A stretch of DNA of 59,769 nucleotides, from the NCBI RefSeq assembly GCF_000615805.1, contig NZ_BAMJ01000010.1:1-59769 (forward strand). Reading direction: 5' to 3'. The translations under genes were made by a program, and so were the position numbers. Numbering within the stretch: the first letter of the stretch is position 1; every line of letters begins with the position of its first letter. The notes beneath the pieces are model-generated. The model was not told the origin of the DNA. It saw nothing but the letters and a program-made list of their open reading frames with translations, and did not search any database. This DNA comes from Latilactobacillus fuchuensis DSM 14340 = JCM 11249 (GTDB lineage: Bacteria > Bacillota > Bacilli > Lactobacillales > Lactobacillaceae). Below are positions 15,912-25,544 of this stretch, one piece after another.

Positions 15912-17519
15912 TTATTGCCAATATTGTACCGCAGAGTAAGCCTTGCTACGTTGTAATTCTTCAACTTCTCGTTCACTAATCATACTATTCTCTGCCATTT
16001 TACGAGTATAGTCGAATTTAGAATTCTTTAAAACAAGTAACACATCGGCATGATTTTTCATCCGAGAATATTCAGTTTTAGTAACAAGCAGTTTATTACC
16101 TATCAAATTTTCGTTTTCAATATTTTTATTTAGGATAATTACTTTAACCTTGTCTAAATCAATCTTATCAATTTCATCGGCATAGAAAATGTCCTTTAAA
16201 ATATGCTTACTTGCTTTTTCAGTTTTAATTTTTGTATATTTAAAATCATCCATAAATTGCTTATCAGTTAAGAAATTATCAGTAATTTCAGTATTAACCT
16301 CTTGAATCGTTGTGATTTCATGGTTATTCACTTTAATTGCGATATTAGAAAATAATTTTTCATATTTATTAGCAACTAAACCACCAACCGTGAAATTTCG
16401 TACAATAAATGAATAGATTTTATGCAATGTGGTTAGAATATCTGCTTCATTATATTTATTCTTTACCAACGCGAGGATAAGTGGGTAGAACGTCTTGCCA
16501 CCTAGATCTAGCAGTGTTATCAGTAATGAATTAATCGTTTCATTCTCAAAATAAATAGCGTTTTTAGGGTTTGTGATCGCTTCATAGACGGGTGCTAGTT
16601 CGTTTAAGTCATCCACTAAATTAAAGGCCGCGTTTGAGGTTGTGATTTCCTTATAGATCACTTTATATAATGACTTCTCTGTTACGAATTGTTTATCTGA
16701 ATTCCAATATGCTCTAATGAATTTTGTCATTTTATTAGAATCATTACCAAGACTATCCGCCATTTCGTCCCATCCTACTTTAACAGCATCAATATCATTT
16801 TTAGCAGTCCGTAAAATATGATTCTTTAATAAATCACTCGCATTTAAATCACGGCCCCGAGCATTCAACGTTTCAAAAATAACAAAAGCTGCAGCTTCAT
16901 CCGGCGTCACTAAAGTAATCACAAAAAAACTCTCCGTAAACGATTTGTACAATGAATAAATATAATCTCGTTTATCATTAGGATTACCGAAGTTCTTCAG
17001 TTTTTCATTTAATTTATGATTCAAAAGTTTATATGCCATATAAACGTTTTTAGCGGCCCCTTTTTTAGGCTTTTCATCACTATCAAACGCATTTCTCACT
17101 AAAATATTCTTAGTGAAATATTCACTTAAATCTTCACTTTGCTTTAAATGAAAGCTTTGATTTGTTCCAATCAAATCTTCTTGGATGTCTTTAGCACGAA
17201 TATTAGCTTCGTCATCCTTAAATTTTTCAAAAAGTTCGATTAACTTGTTTCGTAATAATGCTACAAAAATAATGCTCGTCGTAACACGTTGCTGCCCATC
17301 AATTATGTATAATTGATTTTCAAATGAGTTCATGACAATTTGGCCGAAAAAATGGTAGGCTTGCTTATCATTATTAACTTCCTGTAAATCGCTCCATAAT
17401 TCATCAAGTTGTTGGGTTTCCCAAGCATATCCGCGTTGATAGACCGGAATTACCATATTAGTGTTATCTTTCAATAAAGATGACACTGTTCGTTCTTGAA
17501 TCGATAAATTTTGTGACAT
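15912..17519 (-). CDS. DUF262 domain protein (GmrS-like NTPase) with divergent DUF1524-like C terminus
   Basis: 535 residues. The N-terminal DUF262 (about residues 5-260) carries IPVYQRGYAWE and the ParB-like nucleotide-binding IDGQQRVTT, then a conserved FETLNARGRDLNASDLLKNH. These features define GmrS/SspE-type restriction proteins that act on modified phage DNA. The C-terminal end aligns loosely with the DUF1524 HNH nuclease (KHILKDIF and IGNKLLVTK), but the usual EHI-P motif is altered to SKHILK, so nuclease activity is doubtful. SD AGGAGGA. It lies next to other nuclease/helicase genes; a defence role is inferred. Confidence 0.8.
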   Translation of the reverse strand: MSQNLSIQERTVSSLLKDNTNMVIPVYQRGYAWETQQLDELWSDLQEVNNDKQAYHFFGQIVMNSFENQLYIIDGQQRVTTSIIFVALLRNKLIELFEKFKDDEANIRAKDIQEDLIGTNQSFHLKQSEDLSEYFTKNILVRNAFDSDEKPKKGAAKNVYMAYKLLNHKLNEKLKNFGNPNDKRDYIYSLYKSFTESFFVITLVTPDEAAAFVIFETLNARGRDLNASDLLKNHILRTAKNDIDAVKVGWDEMADSLGNDSNKMTKFIRAYWNSDKQFVTEKSLYKVIYKEITTSNAAFNLVDDLNELAPVYEAITNPKNAIYFENETINSLLITLLDLGGKTFYPLILALVKNKYNEADILTTLHKIYSFIVRNFTVGGLVANKYEKLFSNIAIKVNNHEITTIQEVNTEITDNFLTDKQFMDDFKYTKIKTEKASKHILKDIFYADEIDKIDLDKVKVIILNKNIENENLIGNKLLVTKTEYSRMKNHADVLLVLKNSKFDYTRKMAENSMISEREVEELQRSKAYSAVQYWQ

Positions 17520-17779
17520 GATTGAATATCCTCCTCACAGATTTCATTGCTTACAATCCGAATTATAGCATTATTTCGGTAACTATAGATTAATCTTACT
17601 AACTTCCATTTTCATACTATTACATTAACCTAACATCCGTGCAATCCATTTTTTATTGATGAATTTTACAAAGAAAAACTCGGCGACTTACTACCTTTCG
17701 AATACAGGGTTAATACACCAAGAAAGTTATCTAAAATTATTGTTGTTCAGTTAAAGATTCAAATTACCTTTTCTTTTTA

Positions 17780-18307
17780 TTAATCCCCAACAAATTTATC
17801 AACTCTATTTAGTAACTCTTCTGCTTCATTAGATGTTAAGAATGCTTTACTATAACAATTCTTTTCCCATTCTAGTTCAGGAACGTTTTTATTGATATAC
17901 CAATCACCAACCATCGGATCTAGATGAACTACGTACCCGGCATATCCAAAATGCCTTTCAGTCTCTTTAGCTATTAATGCATGTAATATTAAATGCTCGA
18001 TCAAATCACAATAAACCAGATTTTCTTTCTTTTGAGCGGAAAAAGGTACCTGCTGCTCAAGTAGTGCGTCTGAATCTGTTAACATCGCATATTGATTTTC
18101 AAAAATATGATGGCAGTATAGTCCTTCCTTTGTTCTCGTTGCCTTCCCCTTTGTAATATTCTTGATTTCACCGTTGAAAAAACGAAGATACGACTTTTCT
18201 CGATAATAATCATCTTGACTTGCCCCGTATTTGTTAAGCAGAAGATCAACGGCCTCTGTATAACCTAAATTCAATAACGAACAATAATAGTCAAATTCCT
18301 CAGACAT
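17780..18307 (-). CDS. HNH-like protein of unknown function
   Basis: 175 residues. YCHHIFENQ near residue 65 and ENLVYCDLIEHLILHALI near residue 100 place His, Asn and Glu as in divergent HNH/treble-clef nucleases, but this is pattern reading and not a confirmed family. SD GGGGAATAGG precedes the ATG. It lies 50 bases downstream of the helicase gene on the same strand and about 260 bases upstream of the DUF262 gene, consistent with a shared defence cassette. The 260-base gap after it holds no gene that I can support. Confidence 0.6.
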   Translation of the reverse strand: MSEEFDYYCSLLNLGYTEAVDLLLNKYGASQDDYYREKSYLRFFNGEIKNITKGKATRTKEGLYCHHIFENQYAMLTDSDALLEQQVPFSAQKKENLVYCDLIEHLILHALIAKETERHFGYAGYVVHLDPMVGDWYINKNVPELEWEKNCYSKAFLTSNEAEELLNRVDKFVGD

Positions 18308-18357
18308 ATTCCTATTCCCCTATCTATACGATTTAACTAGCTAATAATCAATACGCC

Positions 18358-21249
18358 TTAATCCTTCGTCAAATTCAAATAAAGTTGATATTGCACTGGC
18401 TTTTCTAAGATTAAATTCATTGTAACGACTGGAACTTCCTTCCCTTTCTTATTTAACATCGTTTCTTGACGTAATGACTGCTGATCGATATTAACAAGTC
18501 CTAGATAATAGTAGTCACTACCTTCATCATCGCTTTTCTTCACGAATAATGGCATCTTTAGTGCACCGGACGCATTTCCTTGAACCATTGTTTGAACTTC
18601 TGGTGAATCTAATTCCCGTTGACTTCGAGTAAACATACGCATTATCTGGCTATTCAAAAACTCATCTTCATACTTGATACCATCGTCAATGTCTTGTGAT
18701 TTTGTATAGGTAATAAATAACGGACAATTCCCATAAGCCGTTTTGTAACCATTAACGACTGCTGATAAATCTTTTTCCCATCCTAAGAGCCGGCACATAT
18801 CTTTTCGTGTATATTTTTCCCCAATTGTTAACGGCTGAGTTTGATCATAACGGTCTGCTTTAAATAGCCCTGTTGCTAATGCATCATCAACTAGCTGATT
18901 AAAATACTCATTACTCTGATACGCTTGTAAGATTCTCTGATTTAATTGATATTCATTATTCGATAACACCACGTATGGTTCTACACCATATTTCTTCTGG
19001 TTTGCTTTTTGGTAGAAATTTAAATTTAATACCGACAACATCGCGTTCAATGTATTCTGATCCGTTCTAGCGTGCACTTGTTCGAGCGCTTGTTTAAAAT
19101 CATCAGCTGATACTATGCCATCTTTTTCAAACAACAACTTCAATAATAATAGCTCATGAATTCGCATCCCATTCAATAACTCTTTAGACAGCATTCTCAA
19201 AATCATGTCCTCATAGACATCAAGATGTACTTCTTCTTTCATCTTCAACAAAAACTGATAATAGTTATAGATTTTTTTAATACTGCTGTTAACCAGAACC
19301 TGACCATCGATTGACCCATGCGTTGTAAAATCAAACAATAACGGCATTCTACCCAGGCGCTTCTTTAAATCCTGATAATCATCGCGCAACTGTTTGAACT
19401 CCGTTAAATTACTGTTATTGATCGAATCATAAACCCGTTGCTTCGCTACTTCGGTAAAATTAATCGTCGACATCCCAATAATTTGGTCGGTACTTAGCTT
19501 ACTTCGCAAACTATTTTTATTTCGGGAATGATCACCTGTTAGAGCAATCGGAATTAAATAGTTATTCTTATAATTACCGATAAAATCAATGACCGTCACG
19601 AATTCCTTACGCGGAAATTTCCGCAATCCACGCCCTAATTGCTGAATGAAAATAATACTCGATTGCGTATTACGTAGCATGACGACTTGATTAATACAGG
19701 GAATATCAATCCCTTCGTTGAAAATATCAACCGTCACAATATATTGGTAGCGTCCTTGTTCAAAATCGCGAATCACTTGCTCACGATCATCAATTGAATC
19801 TTCACCGGTTAAAGCGATCGACGCATACCCTTTTTCGGTCATAATTCTAGCGACTTCGCGCGCCTCATCCTTACGACTACAAAAAATTAACCCGTGGACC
19901 GAATCACCCGAATAACCATAATAATTCAATTGTTGTTCGACATAATCCATTCGTTCTGTCGACACTAAGTGTTGTAAACTCGTTGTTCCTTCACTGATCT
20001 CACCATTCAATTCGTAATCGGTCACACCAATGTAGTGAAATGGTGCTAACATATCGTCTTCAAGCGCATCTTGCAGGCGAATCTCGTAAGCTAAATTATA
20101 ATCAAATAATTCGTAGATATTAAAATCATCGGTCCGTTCCGGTGTCGCAGTCATTCCTAATAAAAATTGTGGTTTGAAATAATCAATCACCCGATGATAA
20201 CTGCTCGCGCCCGATTTATGCGCCTCATCGATCATAATATAGTCGAATTCTTCCGGGTCAAATTTCGCGAGCGTCGCTTCCTTCGACAAGGTTTGAATCG
20301 TCGCAAATAAGTACCGCGCATCCCGATTAGACTCGTTACCCGATAAAAGGCCATAATCAGCGCTATCGCCACCTAAAACTTGCTGAAAACTCGTTTGTGC
20401 CTTCTTCAAAATCTGTTCCCGATGAACGATAAATAAGAACTTTTTAGGATTGACCTTTTGCACATCAAAAGCGCCTAAATACGTTTTCCCCGTACCGGTT
20501 GCCGACACAATCAACGCTTTTTGATGGCCTTCATGACGTAAGAAATTCAACGACTTCAAAGCATCTTTCTGCATGTTATTTGGCGTAATCGTACTATATC
20601 GAGCAGAGTCTTCCTCTTGAATATCTGCCACCAGTTCATTTCGGCGTCTGAAATCAATTGCCTGGTAATTTTCTTCGTACTGCGCAATCCATTCTGGCGT
20701 TAACGTTTGGGCCCGTTGCCATTGTTGTTCGACTTCATTGATCACTTGTTCCGTCAGCGCCGCATTTTCATAAGACGTAATCCGTAAATTCCATTCATAA
20801 TTTCTAATTAACGCCGTCTCCGTTAAGTTCGAACTGCCAATAATCATCGATTGGTATTCACCCTTATCGAAAATATAGCCTTTTGCGTGAAATGAATCGG
20901 ATTCTTTAAGCACCCGCACTGTCAGATTAGGAATTTTCAACAGCTCTTTGAAAACTTTTGGTTGGTTAAAGCCTAAATAATTCGACGTCAAAATTCGACC
21001 GCTAATCCCTTTTAAGGCAAGATCGGCCAACTTCGGTTTCAACATAGTCAAGACCGCTTCGGTAATAAACGCCACCGCAAACGTAAAGCTTTGACAACTT
21101 ATCAGTTCTTCATCAAGATGCGTTTTAACGTGGTCCTCGTCCGTATTAAACAATAGCTTCGGTAAATATTCATCCTGTGAGATGTAGCGTTCTTTATCCA
21201 CCAACCCGGCCAACGCCGAATTTTGAAGTGCTGTCTGTAATTGCGTCAT
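18358..21249 (-). CDS. PLD-like nuclease / superfamily 2 helicase / DUF3427 protein
   Basis: 963-residue three-part protein. Residues about 30-200 are phospholipase D-like with an intact HxK(x)4D motif, HAKGYIFD, and GSSNLTETAL. Residues about 225-560 are an SF2 helicase: SATGTGKT Walker A, IDEAH box, MTATPER, and the QQLGRGLRK arginine-finger motif. The C-terminal about 250 residues are DUF3427 (RKDMCRLLGWEKD). It probably remodels or cleaves nucleic acid. The Nudix gene ends nine bases upstream, so they are one operon. This combination is common in accessory islands and suggests anti-phage or DNA-repair work, which is inference. Confidence 0.88.
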   Translation of the reverse strand: MTQLQTALQNSALAGLVDKERYISQDEYLPKLLFNTDEDHVKTHLDEELISCQSFTFAVAFITEAVLTMLKPKLADLALKGISGRILTSNYLGFNQPKVFKELLKIPNLTVRVLKESDSFHAKGYIFDKGEYQSMIIGSSNLTETALIRNYEWNLRITSYENAALTEQVINEVEQQWQRAQTLTPEWIAQYEENYQAIDFRRRNELVADIQEEDSARYSTITPNNMQKDALKSLNFLRHEGHQKALIVSATGTGKTYLGAFDVQKVNPKKFLFIVHREQILKKAQTSFQQVLGGDSADYGLLSGNESNRDARYLFATIQTLSKEATLAKFDPEEFDYIMIDEAHKSGASSYHRVIDYFKPQFLLGMTATPERTDDFNIYELFDYNLAYEIRLQDALEDDMLAPFHYIGVTDYELNGEISEGTTSLQHLVSTERMDYVEQQLNYYGYSGDSVHGLIFCSRKDEAREVARIMTEKGYASIALTGEDSIDDREQVIRDFEQGRYQYIVTVDIFNEGIDIPCINQVVMLRNTQSSIIFIQQLGRGLRKFPRKEFVTVIDFIGNYKNNYLIPIALTGDHSRNKNSLRSKLSTDQIIGMSTINFTEVAKQRVYDSINNSNLTEFKQLRDDYQDLKKRLGRMPLLFDFTTHGSIDGQVLVNSSIKKIYNYYQFLLKMKEEVHLDVYEDMILRMLSKELLNGMRIHELLLLKLLFEKDGIVSADDFKQALEQVHARTDQNTLNAMLSVLNLNFYQKANQKKYGVEPYVVLSNNEYQLNQRILQAYQSNEYFNQLVDDALATGLFKADRYDQTQPLTIGEKYTRKDMCRLLGWEKDLSAVVNGYKTAYGNCPLFITYTKSQDIDDGIKYEDEFLNSQIMRMFTRSQRELDSPEVQTMVQGNASGALKMPLFVKKSDDEGSDYYYLGLVNIDQQSLRQETMLNKKGKEVPVVTMNLILEKPVQYQLYLNLTKD

Positions 21250-21258
21250 TAGTTCTCC

Positions 21259-21669
21259 CTACTTGAACGTTAATTGACCTAAATCTTGTGCTTGGATCGC
21301 TTGCATGGCCGCCACATCTGCTGGTGCCCAAGTTAGTTGGTCTAACTCAGATTGATGACACCATTTCATCTGGCTGTGTGCCACTAGATCGAAACTTTCC
21401 TTCGTGAACTGTGCATAATAAACGGTTAAATGAACATTCCCAAAATCGTATTGATGCACATCGGTTGCAACTGCTGGCCCAACTAAAATATCAGCACCCA
21501 ATTCTTCTTTAATTTCACGAACTAGCGCAGCTTCTGGCGCTTCGTTGGGTTCAATTTTACCACCCGGAAATTCCCATAAATCTCCAAGAATTCGATCAGT
21601 CGCACGTTTTGTGCATAAAATCTGATTATCTTTGATGATGGCGGCTCCGACAACGTGGATATCTTTCAT
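21259..21669 (-). CDS. Nudix hydrolase, MutT-like
   Basis: 136 residues from ATG 21669 (GGGG upstream; an upstream alternative would add 16 residues). The Nudix box is complete: GGKIEPNE, then REIKEELG, matching GX5EX7REUXEEXGU. The first strand VVGAAIIKDNQILCTKRA and the late WAPAD are typical of (deoxy)nucleoside triphosphate pyrophosphohydrolases that sanitise oxidised nucleotides. Its position directly before the PLD-helicase gene suggests a joint function, perhaps hydrolysing a nucleotide signal or damaged NTPs. Confidence 0.88.
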   Translation of the reverse strand: MKDIHVVGAAIIKDNQILCTKRATDRILGDLWEFPGGKIEPNEAPEAALVREIKEELGADILVGPAVATDVHQYDFGNVHLTVYYAQFTKESFDLVAHSQMKWCHQSELDQLTWAPADVAAMQAIQAQDLGQLTFK

Positions 21670-21804
21670 TTCGTACACCCCACTTGATGATTTAGTTTCT
21701 TGATATAAATATAGCATTTTTGAATGGATTAATTAATGAGTATCGTATAAATAAAGAGCAGTAATCTATCAAAATTGATTAGACAACTACTCTTTATGAA
21801 AAAT

Positions 21805-22434
21805 CTAATTTTTATCTATTACAACAGCATTTCCATTAGCTGTGACCCCAAATACATAAGGCATATATAACGTGCCGCCCTGTGAATTTACCGTCTCAGG
21901 ATCTAGCGTTAGATAATCAAAATCGACGCCAATTATTGCATTGCAGCCTAAATCAAAGGCCTGTTCTTTTAGTTCAGCAAGTGCATTTCGTCTGATTACT
22001 GTTAAATTAGCCATCAAGGCATCCCCAACATTTGTTGCAGATTTAAATATCCCCTCACGTCCACGATCAACTTGAACAGCATCATCGCCTGATATATAAC
22101 CTGAGTATTTAGTTACTGTATAACCATCAAAATTAAATCCAGAAGTAATTAACATTTCAGCCAATGCACGCTTTTTATATAACTCAGCAGCAATTTTTGC
22201 CTGTTTTTTCCTTTCTTCTGCTTCCTTCAATGCCGTTTCATTTTTTAATTTATCCGCTTGTTTTTGCGTCCAGTAAACTTTAAACTCCTCAACAATAGCG
22301 TTAGCGTCTTCATCCCTAATTTGTGTTCCTCCAAATGTGCTGGAAGTCATTTCGTACCGCCGGCTATTTTTAAGAAAATCATTTAATTCATCAGTTGATA
22401 ATTGATTAGCCCGTGCCAATTCTTTTGTTTTCAT
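21805..22434 (-). CDS. YbjQ-like (heavy-metal-binding/DUF74) domain protein
   Basis: 209 residues. The N-terminal half is a charged helix (about residues 55-100, rich in Lys/Glu) and the C-terminal half is a YbjQ domain: LITSGFNFDGYTV, ELKEQAFDLGCNAIIGVDFDY and a final VTANGNAVVI. YbjQ domains form pentamers and are thought to bind ligands or metals; function is unclear. It is the third gene of a trio with an SPFH-SHOCT protein and a zinc-ribbon protein, all close together on one strand. Confidence 0.8.
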   Translation of the reverse strand: MKTKELARANQLSTDELNDFLKNSRRYEMTSSTFGGTQIRDEDANAIVEEFKVYWTQKQADKLKNETALKEAEERKKQAKIAAELYKKRALAEMLITSGFNFDGYTVTKYSGYISGDDAVQVDRGREGIFKSATNVGDALMANLTVIRRNALAELKEQAFDLGCNAIIGVDFDYLTLDPETVNSQGGTLYMPYVFGVTANGNAVVIDKN

Positions 22435-22457
22435 AAGTATAATTCCCCATTTTATTA

Positions 22458-22715
22458 TTAAAGATACTTATATATTTCCTTGTTAGAAGGATCTATATCT
22501 AAAATCAAATTTGCATATCGTTTTGCATTATCTGGATCCATCCTCATTTTATCAAGTAATATATCTATGTCGCTACTTAATGAAATTGTTGTCTCTTTTC
22601 CTGTGCGCTCATTATCTTCTAGTATATAGGTCGATCCACAATAGTTACATATAACTTGCCCACCACTTTTTGTGAAATCTTCAGCACCACAACTTTTACA
22701 CTTTATTCCTACCAT
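22458..22715 (-). CDS. Small zinc-ribbon protein
   Basis: 85 residues. CKSCGAEDF and CNYCGSTYI give a CxxC...CxxC zinc ribbon at residues about 6-28, followed by an acidic helical tail (LDKMRMDPDNAKRYANLIL) that looks like one TPR-like repeat. The SD GGAGG is only four bases from the ATG. It sits between the SPFH and YbjQ genes and may be an adaptor for them. Confidence 0.75.
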   Translation of the reverse strand: MVGIKCKSCGAEDFTKSGGQVICNYCGSTYILEDNERTGKETTISLSSDIDILLDKMRMDPDNAKRYANLILDIDPSNKEIYKYL

Positions 22716-22732
22716 GACTCCTCCAAGTTATC

Positions 22733-23851
22733 TCAAGAAAGTCCCATTATCTCTCTCTTCTTAAGATTAAATTCATCCTCAGTTAAAATTCCGCTGTCTA
22801 GTAATGCTTTTAATTTCTGAATTAACTCTATTTGTTCATTTATATCAAGTTGTTTTTCTGTATTTTGATTCATATTTTTCATTAAATTCTGAGTCATATC
22901 AATTCCTAGTATAGTTCCTGCGCCATCGCCTAAACCATGTTCCTGAATACCATTTGCTATCTTTTGCTGAGCGGCTAAGTTTGCAGCTTTATCAGATATA
23001 CCTTCGTATGCTGCAATCCCCATCTTATTGGACGAAAATTGTCTAACCAAATCTCGAGACTCCTCTGAAAATTGAATATTCTCAATTCCCACTGAATCAA
23101 TTGTTAAGCCAAACCGTTTTTCCCAATTATTAATTTGAGAATCTTTAATCTTCTCCGCAATACCTATGCTTTGTGCAGGTAACTGTGAAATTCTATAATC
23201 CTTTGATAGGTCATTTAAAATAGCACCAAATGATTGTAAGAACTCAGAAATCAATTGATTTTGTGCTGTTTTTTCACTGAAAGAATAATAATCTGTATTC
23301 GGAGGAATAAATTGACGAATAAATATCATCGGGTTGCTTACTCGAATTGATATATTCCCATAGGCCAACACTTCTAGGTCAGTATCATAAAATATATCAT
23401 GATACATTTGTGGCCCCCTTGTACCAAATTTAATCCCACGAATCTCTCGAAGATTAATGAAAGAAATTCGTTTAAATTCTCTCGGGATACCTCCAAATTC
23501 AAATCTTTCTTTTATTTGATTAAAAACTGAACCAACTTTATGCTCATTCTCGTCAAATACAGTATCTTCTCCATCTTGATACTCATACCCTCCTGGATCA
23601 GTAATAATTTGTTCTATTCCACCTTGGTTAAAAATAACCATAGCAGTATTCTCTGGCACATATATTTTTGACCCTGTTGTAACAACACCACTTGATCCTT
23701 TTACGTTTGATCCACGACCATTATTCATCTGGATTAGAACACCTGGTGCGACAACCGTATGTTCATCAAAATCTTCCGCTGTTATAATGTCTTTCCACTG
23801 ATCAGATAAAGTTCCGTTGAGTGCCCCTGAAAAAGCTTTAGTCAATCCCAT
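22733..23851 (-). CDS. SPFH (band 7/virion core-like) protein with C-terminal SHOCT domain
   Basis: 372 residues without a clear N-terminal membrane anchor. Residues about 30-290 form an SPFH domain of the virion-core-like type (VPENTAMVIFNQGG, DLEVLAYGNISIRVSNP). The end, IQKLKALLDSGILTEDEF, is a SHOCT oligomerisation helix. SPFH proteins scaffold membrane microdomains. SD GGAGGA lies before the ATG. It is the first gene of the SPFH / zinc-ribbon / YbjQ trio and probably an oligomeric platform for it. Confidence 0.85.
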   Translation of the reverse strand: MGLTKAFSGALNGTLSDQWKDIITAEDFDEHTVVAPGVLIQMNNGRGSNVKGSSGVVTTGSKIYVPENTAMVIFNQGGIEQIITDPGGYEYQDGEDTVFDENEHKVGSVFNQIKERFEFGGIPREFKRISFINLREIRGIKFGTRGPQMYHDIFYDTDLEVLAYGNISIRVSNPMIFIRQFIPPNTDYYSFSEKTAQNQLISEFLQSFGAILNDLSKDYRISQLPAQSIGIAEKIKDSQINNWEKRFGLTIDSVGIENIQFSEESRDLVRQFSSNKMGIAAYEGISDKAANLAAQQKIANGIQEHGLGDGAGTILGIDMTQNLMKNMNQNTEKQLDINEQIELIQKLKALLDSGILTEDEFNLKKREIMGLS

Positions 23852-24007
23852 AAAATCCCTCCTCCAGTCTATATTCTATTCGATAAAATTATACCATCTG
23901 CAGGTGTTTCGTGCCTTCAAATATTAAATAAAATAATTAGTTATAAAATAGAACGTCATTTTATAAATTCACTATCTACCTCTGTTCATGATTTCTGATT
24001 ATTCAAT

Positions 24008-24054
24008 AAAAAGACTTAACTCACCTAGTATTAATTAGGTGAGTTAAGTCTTTT
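24008..24054. terminator. Terminator after the transaldolase-like gene
   Basis: A 19-base perfect stem, AAAAGACTTAACTCACCTA and its complement, with A/T tails on both sides. It closes the PTS/aldolase operon. Confidence 0.88.
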
Positions 24055-24079
24055 AAAAACCAATACTTCATAATCACTT

Positions 24080-24790
24080 CTACAAAATTGAAAATCCCAA
24101 GTCTTTAATATCCTGATTGAATCCAATAACAGTATCTAAAGAAAGTTGTTCTGCGTCCATTCCTAGCATCTTTAATTTATTCAAAATATCACTAGTCACA
24201 GTGATAATATCGACACCTAAATCATTCGCTTGAACAATATTTAATACTTCTCGCGTACTAGCCCATAATAATTTAGCATTCTCTTTTTCTGAAACTAATT
24301 TAACCGATTCTTTCATCAAAAATATCGGGTCAACGCCGGTATCTGCAACTCTCCCTGCAAATACTGAAATAATACTCTGGGTTCCTGCGTTAAGTACCGA
24401 TAAAACATTTGACACCTGTTCAATCGTTAAGATAGCTGTCACATTGACTGCAATGTTCTCTTCTGATAGTGCCTTAATCAAGGGTATTGAAGATTCCCCT
24501 TTCGTATTCGTAATTGGAATTTTAACAAAAACATTGTCACCTAATTTTGATATCTTTTCAGCTTCTAATTTCATCGTTGGAAAATCATCGGCAAAAACTT
24601 CAAAAGAAATGGGCAAGTCGCCAACTTCGTGGAGTACCTCTTGAGCAAAATTCATGTAATCCGTAATGCCAGCACGCTTCATTAACGTTGGATTAGTTGT
24701 AAAGCCAGTTACCACACCTTGTTTTTTAGCAGCAATCATATCCGTAACGACTGCCCCATCTGCGTAAATTTCAATAGCTAAATTATTCAT
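24080..24790 (-). CDS. Transaldolase family protein (fructose-6-phosphate aldolase-like)
   Basis: 236 residues, between FSA (about 220) and larger transaldolases. ATG 24790 has SD GGAGG eight bases upstream. The (beta/alpha)8 core shows GFTTNPTLMKRAG at the first strand, VFVKIPITN with the Schiff-base Lys (about residue 92), and SVFAGRVADTGVDP in the phosphate-binding strand. It would cleave or form a C-C bond between a ketose phosphate and an aldehyde. It is the last gene of the PTS operon, separated from deoC by a hairpin terminator, so it may be made at a lower level. Confidence 0.85.
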   Translation of the reverse strand: MNNLAIEIYADGAVVTDMIAAKKQGVVTGFTTNPTLMKRAGITDYMNFAQEVLHEVGDLPISFEVFADDFPTMKLEAEKISKLGDNVFVKIPITNTKGESSIPLIKALSEENIAVNVTAILTIEQVSNVLSVLNAGTQSIISVFAGRVADTGVDPIFLMKESVKLVSEKENAKLLWASTREVLNIVQANDLGVDIITVTSDILNKLKMLGMDAEQLSLDTVIGFNQDIKDLGFSIL

Positions 24791-24822
24791 TATCAATACC
24801 TCCGTCTCTTTAATATGTTATA

Positions 24823-24868
24823 AAAAGGACCCTTCTTCACTGTGGCATTCAGCTTCCAAAAGGTCCTT
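24823..24868 (-). terminator. Intra-operon terminator-like hairpin between deoC and the transaldolase gene
   Basis: Minus-strand AAGGACC (24862-24868) pairs with GGTCCTT (24825-24831), a 30-base loop in between, followed by TTTTAT. It would reduce read-through into the last gene. Confidence 0.65.
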
Positions 24869-24893
24869 CTTAATGATTCTGTTATTTAACCGA

Positions 24894-25544
24894 TTACTTT
24901 CCAGTTACGATTGCCACACTTGAACTCGTCCCTAATCTTGCAGCGCCCATATTAATCATCGCTTCTGCATCCTTTAAGGAATGGATACCGCCTGATGCTT
25001 TAATACTAATCGTATCACCGACTGCGTTATACATCAGTTTAATATCATTTAAACTGGCACCTCGCGTAGCGAATCCCGTAGATGTTTTTACAAAATCTGC
25101 GCCTGCTTGCGCGACTAATTTACTAGCTGTCGTAATCTCATCTTCGGTCAATAGTGCCGTTTCAATGATAACTTTAACTAATACATCTTGCGCATGCGCT
25201 AACCTAACAACGGCTGTGATATCTGCAGTCACCTTATCTAGATGACCCGCCTTTAATTCACCAATATTCTGCACCATATCAATTTCTTGTGCACCATCTT
25301 TAATTGCTTGTTGTGCTTCCAACACCTTAATACCAGTAGTATTAGCACCCAATGGAAAACCAATAACAGTCGCTACTTTAACATCATTATCTTTTAGCCG
25401 TTCAGAAGCGTATACAACCCAATATGGATTCACCATTACTGACATGAAATTATAATCAATTGCCTCTTGAATTAACTTTTCTATTTGCTTTTGAGTTGCT
25501 TCTGGCTTTAATAATGTATGATCGATGTACCTATTAATTCCCAT
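24894..25544 (-). CDS. deoC: Deoxyribose-phosphate aldolase
   Basis: 216 residues, the normal length of short DeoC. It splits 2-deoxyribose 5-phosphate into acetaldehyde and glyceraldehyde 3-phosphate in the cytosol. Motifs: [10 protein letters not shown] at the N terminus, [27 protein letters not shown] and IKASGGI, which hold the two active-site Lys residues. SD GGGGGAAA. Its first 11 bases overlap the end of the P-loop gene, so the two are translationally linked. In this PTS operon its substrate may differ from the nucleoside-derived one. Confidence 0.95.
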   Translation of the reverse strand: MGINRYIDHTLLKPEATQKQIEKLIQEAIDYNFMSVMVNPYWVVYASERLKDNDVKVATVIGFPLGANTTGIKVLEAQQAIKDGAQEIDMVQNIGELKAGHLDKVTADITAVVRLAHAQDVLVKVIIETALLTEDEITTASKLVAQAGADFVKTSTGFATRGASLNDIKLMYNAVGDTISIKASGGIHSLKDAEAMINMGAARLGTSSSVAIVTGK

